From positions 1 through 6,248 of the forward strand of contig CAMNHD010000103.1 of assembly GCA_946538875.1 (NCBI GenBank): a stretch of DNA of 6,248 nt. The letters run 5' to 3'. Under the pieces are notes generated by a model. It saw only the letters and a list, made by a program, of their open reading frames with translations. It was not told the origin of the DNA and ran no database searches. Below, piece by piece: positions 1 through 5,952 of this stretch (the stretch's first letter is position 1; each line of letters starts with the position of its first letter). A program made the position numbers and the translations under genes. This DNA is from an uncultured Treponema sp. GTDB taxonomy: Bacteria; Spirochaetota; Spirochaetia; Treponematales; Treponemataceae.

Positions 1-203
1 AATTCAGGATAAACCTTACCCGTCTGGAAAGCCGCCCGCTTGAAGGTCAGCCGTGGAACTACTGGTTCTATGCTGACGCTGAACTTGGAAATGTCCAGGG
101 CGATGTCTATGCCTATGCGCAGGAAGTCAAGACAGCGCTGGGAGAGTTTACCGAGGATGTAAGGCTCCTTGGTGTGTATGCGGAGAGCCGCGCTGGAACT
201 TGA
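1..203 (+). CDS. pheA: Prephenate dehydratase, C-terminal ACT regulatory domain (5' partial)
   Basis: The reading frame is open from the left edge (first full codon at base 3) to a TGA at 201-203, giving 66 visible residues. They contain NLTRLESRP followed by a PWNYWFYADAEL segment and end in VRLLGVYAES. This is the pattern of the ACT domain that closes prephenate dehydratases. In that family the ESRP motif belongs to the phenylalanine-binding site that gives feedback inhibition. The enzyme converts prephenate to phenylpyruvate in the cytoplasm, in phenylalanine synthesis. The catalytic part lies outside the window, so it cannot be said whether a chorismate mutase domain is fused at the N-terminus. 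The following gene, ilvN, is on the same strand 99 bases downstream and seems to have its own promoter. No convincing terminator hairpin was seen after the stop. The family call is confident; the domain architecture upstream is unknown. Confidence 0.88.
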   Translation, partial: FRINLTRLESRPLEGQPWNYWFYADAELGNVQGDVYAYAQEVKTALGEFTEDVRLLGVYAESRAGT

Positions 204-268
204 GTCCACCAAGACTGTGGCAGGATGCAGAGTCACTTGCTTTTGCGCTTGCCTTGCTTGTTTTTAGA

Positions 269-274
269 TATAAT
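269..274 (+). promoter_or_regulatory. Predicted -10 box of the ilvN promoter
   Basis: A perfect TATAAT lies 28 bases before the ilvN start. Transcription would begin near base 281 and leave a leader of about 22 bases that just holds the Shine-Dalgarno. No good -35 hexamer lies 16-18 bases upstream. The area instead has several TTGC-containing hexamers (TTGCGC at 243-248, TTGCCT at 249-254) at unfavourable spacing. The call rests on the -10 match and its position alone. Confidence 0.5.
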
Positions 275-302
275 TCAAATGTGACCTGAAGGAGGTTTTG
301 TT

Positions 303-812
303 ATGGAAGGAAAATACGTATTGTCTGTTTTGGTTGAAAACCATGCTGGTGTTCTGAGCCGTGTCTCGGGACTGTTCAGCCGCCGTGGCTACAACATCGA
401 CTCTCTTACTGTCTGCGAGACTTCTGAGCCAACACGCAGCCGTATGACAATTGTTGTGCGCGGTGACGAGTACATCCTTGAGCAGATTGAAAAGCAGCTG
501 TCCAAGCTTGTGGAAGTCATAAGCATAGAGCACTGTCTTCCTGGAGAAACTACTCAGCGTGAAACTGCATTGATCAAGGTAAAGGCCAGTGGGGAAAAGC
601 GTGCAATCATCATCGAGACATGCAGCATCTTCCGTGCGCACATTGTGGATGTTTCAGAGAACAGCCTTATTGTGGAGGCAACCGGAAGCGAAGACAAAAT
701 CTCTTCACTCATTCGTCTGCTTGAGCCATACGGAATCCTTGAGCTCTTGAAGAGCGGACTTGTTGCAATGGACCGCGGCGAAAAGGTTATCCAGGGCACT
801 AATCAGAATTAG
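303..812 (+). CDS. ilvN: Acetolactate synthase small (regulatory) subunit
   Basis: This 169-residue protein has the usual length of the IlvN/IlvH family. It opens with YVLSVLVENHAGVLSRVSGL and RRGYNIDSLTV, the hallmark of the N-terminal ACT domain (about residues 4-76). A C-terminal regulatory domain follows (about 85-158) that includes ETALIKVKA and ends in GLVAMDRGE. The family binds the catalytic acetohydroxyacid synthase subunit in the cytoplasm, raises its activity and confers branched-chain amino-acid feedback inhibition. The ATG at 303 is preceded by AAGGAGG at 289-295 with a 7-base spacer, which settles the start. The gene stands alone: a pheA end lies upstream, a convergent unknown gene lies downstream, and no large subunit (ilvB) is adjacent. 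ilvB is often the immediate neighbour, so it is either elsewhere in the genome or beyond the window. The last 14 bases overlap the convergent gene. Confidence 0.96.
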   Translation: MEGKYVLSVLVENHAGVLSRVSGLFSRRGYNIDSLTVCETSEPTRSRMTIVVRGDEYILEQIEKQLSKLVEVISIEHCLPGETTQRETALIKVKASGEKRAIIIETCSIFRAHIVDVSENSLIVEATGSEDKISSLIRLLEPYGILELLKSGLVAMDRGEKVIQGTNQN

Positions 813-813
813 T
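798..813. repeat. Short inverted repeat carrying both convergent stop codons
   Basis: ACTAAT, a 4-base centre CAGA, and ATTAGT form a perfect 6-base-arm inverted repeat. The right arm holds the TAG stop of ilvN (810-812). The left arm, read on the other strand, holds the TAG stop of the convergent gene (799-801). The arms are AT-rich and short and no T-tract follows on either side, so it is a weak candidate for a bidirectional terminator. Confidence 0.55.
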
Positions 814-1245
814 AAGTTTGAACCACCGCTCATTGTAAACCTGCCAGCCGTTGCGCTCCAGCAGAACATCGGCGGTGCGGAAAACTCTCTGTCCAAGCGG
901 GAAGATTTCCGGCATTGTCTTCAGTGCCTGCTCAAGAGGGACTTCTTCCGGTCTGGCATCAGGAATACGCGCAAAGATTATTTTTTGCTCAATGACTTTC
1001 ATATCTGTCTGAATATAGAGGGGAAAGTAGAAGGCTTTTTCTTCCAGCATGGGGCCCTGTATGCTGATCCGGATAATTTTTTCAGGAAAGTCTTGGGCGA
1101 ATGCCCAGAGGGGAAATGCCGGGATTGCAAATTTGGTGCGGTCACCTCCATTCGCGGAGATATTCTTGTTGTAGCTGCTTATGAAAGTGCGTGCGGCATT
1201 AGTCAGGGAGGCGAGTGCGTCTTTGTGCGGAATCAAAGTTTTCAT
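799..1245 (-). CDS. Uncharacterised 148-residue cytoplasmic protein
   Basis: I do not recognise this protein. It begins MKTLIPHKDALASL and ends NERWFKLTNSD. It has no signal peptide or obvious membrane helix and no cysteine. A patch rich in aromatics and prolines (AIPAFPLWAFAQDFPEK) precedes an alternating hydrophobic stretch with FYFPLYIQTDMKV, and the C-terminal part is compatible with a small alpha/beta fold. Codon use resembles the neighbours, with frequent gcc, ctt/ctg and gaa, which supports this frame over the opposite-strand one. An upstream extension of the frame is rejected because it runs back through the divergent gene's promoter and coding start. The ATG at 1245 has no Shine-Dalgarno. 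A TATAAT box ends 7 bases before it, so the mRNA probably starts at or beside the A of ATG. The gene converges on ilvN and overlaps it by 14 bases. Confidence 0.75.
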   Translation of the reverse strand: MKTLIPHKDALASLTNAARTFISSYNKNISANGGDRTKFAIPAFPLWAFAQDFPEKIIRISIQGPMLEEKAFYFPLYIQTDMKVIEQKIIFARIPDARPEEVPLEQALKTMPEIFPLGQRVFRTADVLLERNGWQVYNERWFKLTNSD

Positions 1246-1252
1246 GGAAACG

Positions 1253-1260
1253 ATTATAAT
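1253..1260. promoter_or_regulatory. Palindromic -10 element, predicted bidirectional promoter
   Basis: ATTATAAT is its own reverse complement, so it gives a perfect TATAAT on both strands: plus at 1255-1260 and minus at 1258-1253. Rightward, the start site would fall near 1267, leaving a leader of about 24 bases for the metallopeptidase gene. Leftward, it would fall on or beside the ATG at 1245, giving a leaderless message. Neither direction shows a strong -35 hexamer. The call rests on the symmetric -10 and its position between divergent genes. Confidence 0.5.
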
Positions 1261-1290
1261 TGAATTTTTTAAGTGTGGAAAGGTGCGGGG

Positions 1291-3036
1291 ATGAATAAAA
1301 AAATTGTCACTATGCTGGTGCTGATTGTTACGGTTATGATTGTTGGCGTGGGTGTCTACAGCTCCTATGTGATCCGTAATTCCATTTCGACTGTTACCAT
1401 GGCGGGGGAACCCTTCTTTGCCTTGAACTTTTCGGCAAGACGGGGGAAAATCAAAACTCCTGAGGCGTCTCCCTATATGTTCTTTTCTTTTTCCCAGAAT
1501 CAGAGAGCTCACTTGACAAATCAGGCTTCACGCAATACGGGTGCGGCTCTGCAGGTGGTTTTTCAGCGCGACGAGAATCTTATCTTTGACGAGAATGACG
1601 GCAGTTTTTCCTTAGGCTTTTTATATTCCGATGATCTTAAGGAAGACGGGCGTTTGAAAAAGCCGTTCGAGAACAATGAGACTGCGACTGTTGAAGTCCC
1701 TAAGGACGAGTCAAGACCTCTGACAATTTCTCTTTGTCTTCTTAAGGACAGACCTATACCGGTCGGTTTCTACACTCATGGCACTGTAAAGTATCATCTT
1801 AGTTCCGTGCAGGTAGTTCAGGCCAGAATCGGATATGACTATACGGGGGAATCTCCTGTGCTTGCCTTTGGTGCCTTGGGCGGAAGGATAAAACTTGGTG
1901 AAAAAATCACTGACTATTCATCTGCTGCACAGACTTTTGGAGATGTCAACACAGAGTCAGTCTTTGCAAAGATTTCACTTTTCCTTGCTCCGCTTGATGA
2001 CATCGGTACAATCGACAATCAGGTGAGCGTCCGCCTTTCTTACGGAGGAGAGAATATCCGCATAAGACGCCAGAAGTCAGCGTCAACGGTAACACTCCAG
2101 ACTCACGGCTTTAAGCAGAAACTTACACCGATGGTTTTTACAGAGAACGGTGAGCAGGTTACCGGAGCTATGTTCGGGGTGGAAAACCTTGAGCCTCTTT
2201 CTCCATTTGTGACCGACCTTGGCATGATTTACGCCTGGCCAAAGGAGCACTGGCGCAGAAAGGACCTTGAGATATTTGCATGGGAGACTTTTCCCCATGT
2301 GCTTATGATTGACTTTGCTGACTTTGCCACACAGGACCAGTTCTTTACGCGCATTGCCTACTTTGTGGAAAAGGCCGGCTACAAGGATACGTTTGTAAGC
2401 GATTCCTTTATTCTCAAGAATCACGGTTACAATGCCCATGATTACAAGGCTGTGGATCTTGCAAGATTCTACAGCAATGCTCACAACCAGAACTTTACTC
2501 TCAACAAGAGCGAACTTGAACTATGCCGCATTCTGGTACACAATGGGGTTCTCATTGACAATGCCGACGGAACTTATTCACCGGGGCTTGGAGCGGTTCT
2601 TTCAATGTGCAGACAGTCATCTATGGATCAGAGGTATCAGCTCATGGCACATGAGACCTGGCATGGAATCTATTTTAGCGACAGCGCTTTCAGGGATTAC
2701 ATTGCGGAATGCTTTGAGCGCTTTGATCCAAAGTCACGGGACTTCCTTGTGCAGTACTGGAAGAGTCAGTCTTCACTCGGCTATGATATTACAGATGACT
2801 ATCTGGTAAAAAATGAATTCATGGCTTACCTTATGCAGCGTCCGCTTTCTCAGATTCAGGAATACTATATTTCACACGCATGGTGGAATTCTGTGCAGAA
2901 GGCAATTCCCGAACTTGCTTCATATGTGATAGAGGACAAGGCGGCACACTTTGCGGAGGGAGCCGGATGGATAAACGGATATGCCTTTGAACATTGGGGT
3001 ATGGCTGCAGGACGTACCTATATGATAAGCCGTTAG
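1291..3036 (+). CDS. Membrane-anchored HExxH metallopeptidase-like protein
   Basis: This 581-residue protein starts MNKK and has one hydrophobic helix at about residues 5-23. It is predicted to be anchored in the inner membrane with the bulk facing the periplasm. Residues 35-270 look strand-rich and match nothing I know. Near the C-terminus is MAHETWHGIYF, an HExxH zinc signature with H454, E455 and H458. NEFMAY follows, with E509 placed 51 residues after H458, a distance and context compatible with a third zinc ligand of gluzincin peptidases. Such enzymes hydrolyse peptide bonds, with the HExxH glutamate activating water. The substrate is unknown and activity is inferred from the motif only. 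The ATG at 1291 is chosen because AAAGG (1279-1283) lies 7 bases upstream; an in-frame GTG at 1273 has no binding site. The next gene follows after 9 bases, so the two are surely cotranscribed. Confidence 0.8.
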   Translation: MNKKIVTMLVLIVTVMIVGVGVYSSYVIRNSISTVTMAGEPFFALNFSARRGKIKTPEASPYMFFSFSQNQRAHLTNQASRNTGAALQVVFQRDENLIFDENDGSFSLGFLYSDDLKEDGRLKKPFENNETATVEVPKDESRPLTISLCLLKDRPIPVGFYTHGTVKYHLSSVQVVQARIGYDYTGESPVLAFGALGGRIKLGEKITDYSSAAQTFGDVNTESVFAKISLFLAPLDDIGTIDNQVSVRLSYGGENIRIRRQKSASTVTLQTHGFKQKLTPMVFTENGEQVTGAMFGVENLEPLSPFVTDLGMIYAWPKEHWRRKDLEIFAWETFPHVLMIDFADFATQDQFFTRIAYFVEKAGYKDTFVSDSFILKNHGYNAHDYKAVDLARFYSNAHNQNFTLNKSELELCRILVHNGVLIDNADGTYSPGLGAVLSMCRQSSMDQRYQLMAHETWHGIYFSDSAFRDYIAECFERFDPKSRDFLVQYWKSQSSLGYDITDDYLVKNEFMAYLMQRPLSQIQEYYISHAWWNSVQKAIPELASYVIEDKAAHFAEGAGWINGYAFEHWGMAAGRTYMISR

Positions 3037-3040
3037 GAGG
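3034..3040 (+). promoter_or_regulatory. Shine-Dalgarno overlapping the upstream stop codon
   Basis: TAGGAGG contains the TAG stop of the metallopeptidase gene and forms a strong ribosome binding site 5 bases before the ATG at 3046. The arrangement suggests translational coupling and fixes the start of the propeller gene. Confidence 0.8.
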
Positions 3041-3045
3041 AATCC

Positions 3046-4080
3046 ATGAAAAATAGTGCATTGCTCTACGCTGCTGCTGCGGCGCTCCTAGCCTTTTCAA
3101 CGATGACTGCATCTGCACAGGTGTCCGCGGGGAATGCTCCTGTCGCCAGGAAAATTGGTGTGTACAAGTGCGGACGTCAGCCCAAGCAGGTGCTGTTCAG
3201 TCCTGATTCAAAGTATGTGGTTCTGCCGCTCCTGGATGATACAGGCTTTGATATCTTTGACATGCAGGAAAAGAAAGTCATCAAGAGAGTGAATCCTCCG
3301 CAGAGTAAAAAGCTCGGCTTTGCAGAAGGTCTTTTTATTCCTGAGAAAAATGCTTTTTTTGTCTCGCAGATGACCACAGGAAAAATCTACGAGTATTCCT
3401 ATCCAGGTTTTGAATACAAGCGGGAGATTGACACTCACGGCAATTGGTCAAAATTTATCGCATGGTCGCCGGAAAAACAGATGCTTGCTGTAAGCAACTG
3501 GCTGAGTGATGACGTGACTCTTCTTGATTACAGTTCAGGAAAGCTTCTGCGCAGGCTCAGGACTGGAAGGGCTCCACGCGGACTCTTTTTTACTGATGCC
3601 GGAAATTCGATTATTTCGCTTTCGTTCGAGGGAGGCCTGATAGAAAAGTTTTCAACTGACGAAGGAAAGCGTCTTGCCTTTGTGAGTGTGGACAAGGCTG
3701 CGATGAGGCACATAGTCGTGGATGATTCAGGCACTTACGGTTACATCACAGACATGTATCATGCTACGGTCATGCGGCTGGACCTAAAGACCTTTACGGT
3801 TGATTACAAGGTCAAAGTGTTCAACAATCCCAATACGGTGGATATCTACGGAAACCGCTGGCTCTTTGTCTCAAGCCGTGGCCCGAACAACAGGCAGGAT
3901 TACACCAAGCGTTCCCCGGTTGACGGAAAGATAAGCGTGATTGACACCGCCGACATGCATATTGTGACGACAATTCCAGGCGGTAATCAGCCCACAGGCC
4001 TTGATGTGAGTCCTGACGGAAAATACCTGTGCTTCAGTGACTTTCAGGATGAGGCGCTGGAACTTTATTCGATTGAGTAA
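3046..4080 (+). CDS. Exported YVTN-type beta-propeller protein
   Basis: This is a 344-residue protein with a clear Sec signal peptide: K2, an alanine/leucine-rich core at 5-18, and a likely cleavage in TASA-QVSA after A24. The mature part is built of repeats of the YVTN/lactonase-like propeller kind. Recognisable blade motifs are QPKQVLFSPDSKYVVL (45-60), FIAWSPEKQMLAV (137-149), HIVVDDSGTYGYITD, and the closing GGNQPTGLDVSPDGKYLCF (312-330) preceded by ISVIDTADMHIV. Seven blades would fit the length, but I count only the clearest ones. Family members act as periplasmic binding or scaffold proteins, and some are enzymes; nothing here identifies a ligand. No lipobox cysteine is present, so it should be soluble in the periplasm or secreted. 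It is the second gene of an operon with the HExxH protein, so a substrate-presenting or regulatory role towards that peptidase is a reasonable guess only. Confidence 0.88.
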   Translation: MKNSALLYAAAAALLAFSTMTASAQVSAGNAPVARKIGVYKCGRQPKQVLFSPDSKYVVLPLLDDTGFDIFDMQEKKVIKRVNPPQSKKLGFAEGLFIPEKNAFFVSQMTTGKIYEYSYPGFEYKREIDTHGNWSKFIAWSPEKQMLAVSNWLSDDVTLLDYSSGKLLRRLRTGRAPRGLFFTDAGNSIISLSFEGGLIEKFSTDEGKRLAFVSVDKAAMRHIVVDDSGTYGYITDMYHATVMRLDLKTFTVDYKVKVFNNPNTVDIYGNRWLFVSSRGPNNRQDYTKRSPVDGKISVIDTADMHIVTTIPGGNQPTGLDVSPDGKYLCFSDFQDEALELYSIE

Positions 4081-4106
4081 GTTCTGCCGCGGCTGTTGTC
4101 ATGCGT

Positions 4107-4556
4107 TTACTTTTTGTAAGTCACCGTGACGCATGCCTTTTCCGCTCTGACCTTTACCTTTGCCAGTCCGGTCTTCTGCAGGAACTCCGGGCAGGTAAAG
4201 ACTTTGCCTTCCTTGTAGATGCTTCTTTCCTTCAGCTTTACGGATCCAGTTCTGTTCAGGTAATCAACATAGGGCGCTTCCCACAAAACTGCAACGCGTT
4301 CTTTGCCCACTGTGATTTCTGTGTGTCCGCATCTGTGGCACATCTCGTGAGGCAAATCCAGTATCGTGCAGTACTGTTCAAGATTCACCTGGAGCCGTCC
4401 CTGTGGACTTATCCTGCATTCAATCGGGTAAGATTTTCCTGTCGCGGAAAGGACAATGTTTCCCCGCAAAAATCTTTCGTCCTGTATTTTTTTACATGAA
4501 GCAAAAAAAGATAGCGCGAAAACAAGAATTGCTGTAGTCAAGAAAAAACGTTTCAT
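4107..4556 (-). CDS. Small cysteine-rich lipoprotein, function unknown
   Basis: This 149-residue protein begins MKRFFLTTAILVFALSFFAS followed by C21. A charged start, a hydrophobic core and a lipobox-like FASC make a signal peptidase II signal of the relaxed kind seen in spirochetes. The mature protein has six further cysteines (47, 63, 73, 76, 122, 142), an even number that suits disulfides. Around residues 70-78 the sequence HEMCHRCGH gathers three histidines and two cysteines, which could also bind a metal. It does not match the haem c motif. I do not recognise the family. The only nearby start is the ATG at 4556; it lacks a Shine-Dalgarno, and a strong promoter lies immediately upstream, so the message is probably leaderless. 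The gene converges on the propeller gene (26-base gap) and diverges from a lipoprotein with two CxxC redox motifs, which could act on its disulfides; that link is inference. Confidence 0.82.
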   Translation of the reverse strand: MKRFFLTTAILVFALSFFASCKKIQDERFLRGNIVLSATGKSYPIECRISPQGRLQVNLEQYCTILDLPHEMCHRCGHTEITVGKERVAVLWEAPYVDYLNRTGSVKLKERSIYKEGKVFTCPEFLQKTGLAKVKVRAEKACVTVTYKK

Positions 4557-4564
4557 GCTATAAA

Positions 4565-4593
4565 ATTATAAATGCATGTCTGAGGAATGTAAA
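4565..4593 (-). promoter_or_regulatory. Promoter of the cysteine-rich lipoprotein (leaderless type)
   Basis: On the minus strand TTTACA (4593-4588) and TATAAT (4570-4565) are separated by exactly 17 bases, a near-consensus sigma-70-type promoter. Only 8 bases separate the -10 box from the ATG at 4556, so transcription should begin within about two bases of the start codon. On the plus strand the same AT-rich stretch contains TATAAA at 4567-4572 and at 4559-4564. Either could serve the rightward gene, but neither has a visible -35. Confidence 0.65.
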
Positions 4594-4613
4594 GTAAACT
4601 TGTGAGGTTGTGT

Positions 4614-5909
4614 ATGAAGAAATGTCCTGTGTCCGTTCTTGGTCCCTTTGCTTATGCTGTGTACTTTGCACTGATTCTGTCTTTGGCGGTTCTTTCCGGC
4701 TGTGCGGAAAAAAATGCCGGCTCTGCACAAGGGGCAAGCCTTGCTGAACTGGAGTATTCATTTTCCGGACAATTGGAGGAAGTGGATCTTTCTTATCTTG
4801 AAAGTGTTGTGGGAAGCGGTTCCGGAGATTCCGAGACCTTCGGTGAAAAAAAGGACATGCTTCTTTTCTTTTGGGAAAAGGACTGCGGCACCTGCGAAAA
4901 AGTCAGGCCTGCTCTTGAAAAGTGGGTGTCGCTCTCGCACTGCAGGATTTACTCGTATAATGATTCTTCTGCCCAGGGGAGTGATGAACGTAGGGAGGCA
5001 ATGCTCAGAAAACTGGGGTCGTCCGACGGACATGAACTGACTGCGGCAAGGCTTCTGGCCTTTGTTGACGGAAAACTCCGCGCTTCCGCTGCAGGGGCCT
5101 ATGACCTGGAGACAAGCGAGAAAGTCGCTTCCTTTGCCTCAAGATACTTTTCCAATACTGGAGAGAATACGCTTGCCCTTGAATCCAGTGAAGTTTACTC
5201 TTCTGTAACGGACTTGTGGAGTGCGGTTTCTTCCGGGAAGAAATTCCTGCTTTACCTGGAGCGTCATTCCTGCCCTGACTGCCGTGCGCTGAGCAACCCC
5301 GCCGGAAACAATCTGGTGAACAGCATAAGCCGTAAGTTCTGCGGAAACTTTGACAAAGCCGTGACAGAAACTCTTTTGCCCGGACTAAAAGCTCCTGTCA
5401 GCATTGAGGGCAAAAATTTTGTCAGCGGATTCAGCTATATTGAGCAGACAGTTCCCAGTGAAGCTCTTTGGCCGGAAACTGAGACTGAAAAAAAGAAGAC
5501 GGAATATCTTTCCATGCTGTGTGCGCTTGGGCTGCTTGGGCCTGCGCCGGAAGATGCCGGAATCACTGACTTTTTGCTTGCGGTAAAGAATTATCTTTGT
5601 TCACCAGGGGACCACTTTGCCTGGTATGACAGAAACGTTCCGTCCTTTATAGCGGTGAACTACAGTCTGCCTGCTGAAAAAGACTCCCTCATAAGGCTTG
5701 AAAATACTCTGAAAGCCGCCTATGGGCCACTGGTTATAAAATCAATAAAAGTTGATACAGAATCAGATTTTGAAAGTGATATAAACTTTATGCACAGGAT
5801 TCATTATCCACGGTATTTTTCCTGCGATAATACAAAGCTTGATGTAAATGTCTATAATACCATATTTTATTCCTGGCTTGAGCAGCTTGGAGCTGAATTG
5901 GTAAAATAA
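4614..5909 (+). CDS. Lipoprotein with two thioredoxin-type CxxC domains
   Basis: This is a 431-residue predicted lipoprotein: a hydrophobic N-terminus ends in the lipobox LSGC with C30 as lipidation site, so it should sit on the periplasmic face of a membrane. Domain 1 (about 65-180) has the thioredoxin layout: strand MLLFFW, active site DCGTCEKV (C91, C94), then LLAFVDGKLRASAAG. Domain 2 (about 195-380) has FLLYLERHSCPDCRAL (C220, C223), a long helical insertion, then VPSFIAVN with a candidate cis-proline at P343. That layout and the roughly 120-residue spacing resemble DsbA-like oxidoreductases. The C-terminal 60 residues are unassigned. The likely role is thiol-disulfide exchange in the periplasm, oxidising or reducing unknown. 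The ATG at 4614 is preferred because GAGG (4604-4607) lies 6 bases before it; a GTG at 4602 overlaps that site. Oddity: in domain 1 the usual cis-proline position appears to be A145. It diverges from a cysteine-rich lipoprotein. Confidence 0.82.
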   Translation: MKKCPVSVLGPFAYAVYFALILSLAVLSGCAEKNAGSAQGASLAELEYSFSGQLEEVDLSYLESVVGSGSGDSETFGEKKDMLLFFWEKDCGTCEKVRPALEKWVSLSHCRIYSYNDSSAQGSDERREAMLRKLGSSDGHELTAARLLAFVDGKLRASAAGAYDLETSEKVASFASRYFSNTGENTLALESSEVYSSVTDLWSAVSSGKKFLLYLERHSCPDCRALSNPAGNNLVNSISRKFCGNFDKAVTETLLPGLKAPVSIEGKNFVSGFSYIEQTVPSEALWPETETEKKKTEYLSMLCALGLLGPAPEDAGITDFLLAVKNYLCSPGDHFAWYDRNVPSFIAVNYSLPAEKDSLIRLENTLKAAYGPLVIKSIKVDTESDFESDINFMHRIHYPRYFSCDNTKLDVNVYNTIFYSWLEQLGAELVK

Positions 5910-5952
5910 ACGCGTGTAAACTTGAAATAGTATGTAAAAACGGAAAAATTTG

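Noticed and set aside
207..220. CCAC/GTGG hairpin after pheA as a terminator or attenuator
   Set aside because: The stem has only four pairs and no T-run follows. No leader peptide rich in branched-chain residues precedes ilvN.
760..1263. Open frame on the plus strand opposite the unknown 148-residue gene
   Set aside because: It begins inside ilvN with no ribosome binding site, and its product is cysteine-rich with no recognisable fold. The minus-strand frame has neighbour-like codon use and a promoter at its start.
1273..1290. GTG at 1273 as start of the metallopeptidase gene
   Set aside because: No Shine-Dalgarno precedes it, whereas the ATG at 1291 has AAAGG at proper distance and gives a cleaner signal-anchor start.
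1246..1512. Upstream extension of the minus-strand gene to a start at 1512
   Set aside because: It would run through the divergent gene's promoter and first 220 coding bases. The extension is rich in histidine and asparagine, as expected of antisense translation, and the ATG at 1245 fits the TATAAT position.
4086..4093. GCCGCGGC palindrome between the two convergent genes as a terminator
   Set aside because: It has no loop and no T-tract follows on either strand, so it cannot form a typical intrinsic terminator.
4323..4340. Haem c binding motif in the small lipoprotein (CHRCGH)
   Set aside because: The haem c motif needs histidine directly after the second cysteine. Here glycine intervenes.
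4101..4499. Plus-strand open frame across the cysteine-rich lipoprotein gene
   Set aside because: It has no ribosome binding site or recognisable product, and the minus frame has a signal peptide, lipobox and strong promoter.
4602..4613. GTG at 4602 as start of the double-CxxC lipoprotein
   Set aside because: It overlaps the GAGG site that serves the ATG at 4614, and the shorter form gives a standard lipoprotein signal.
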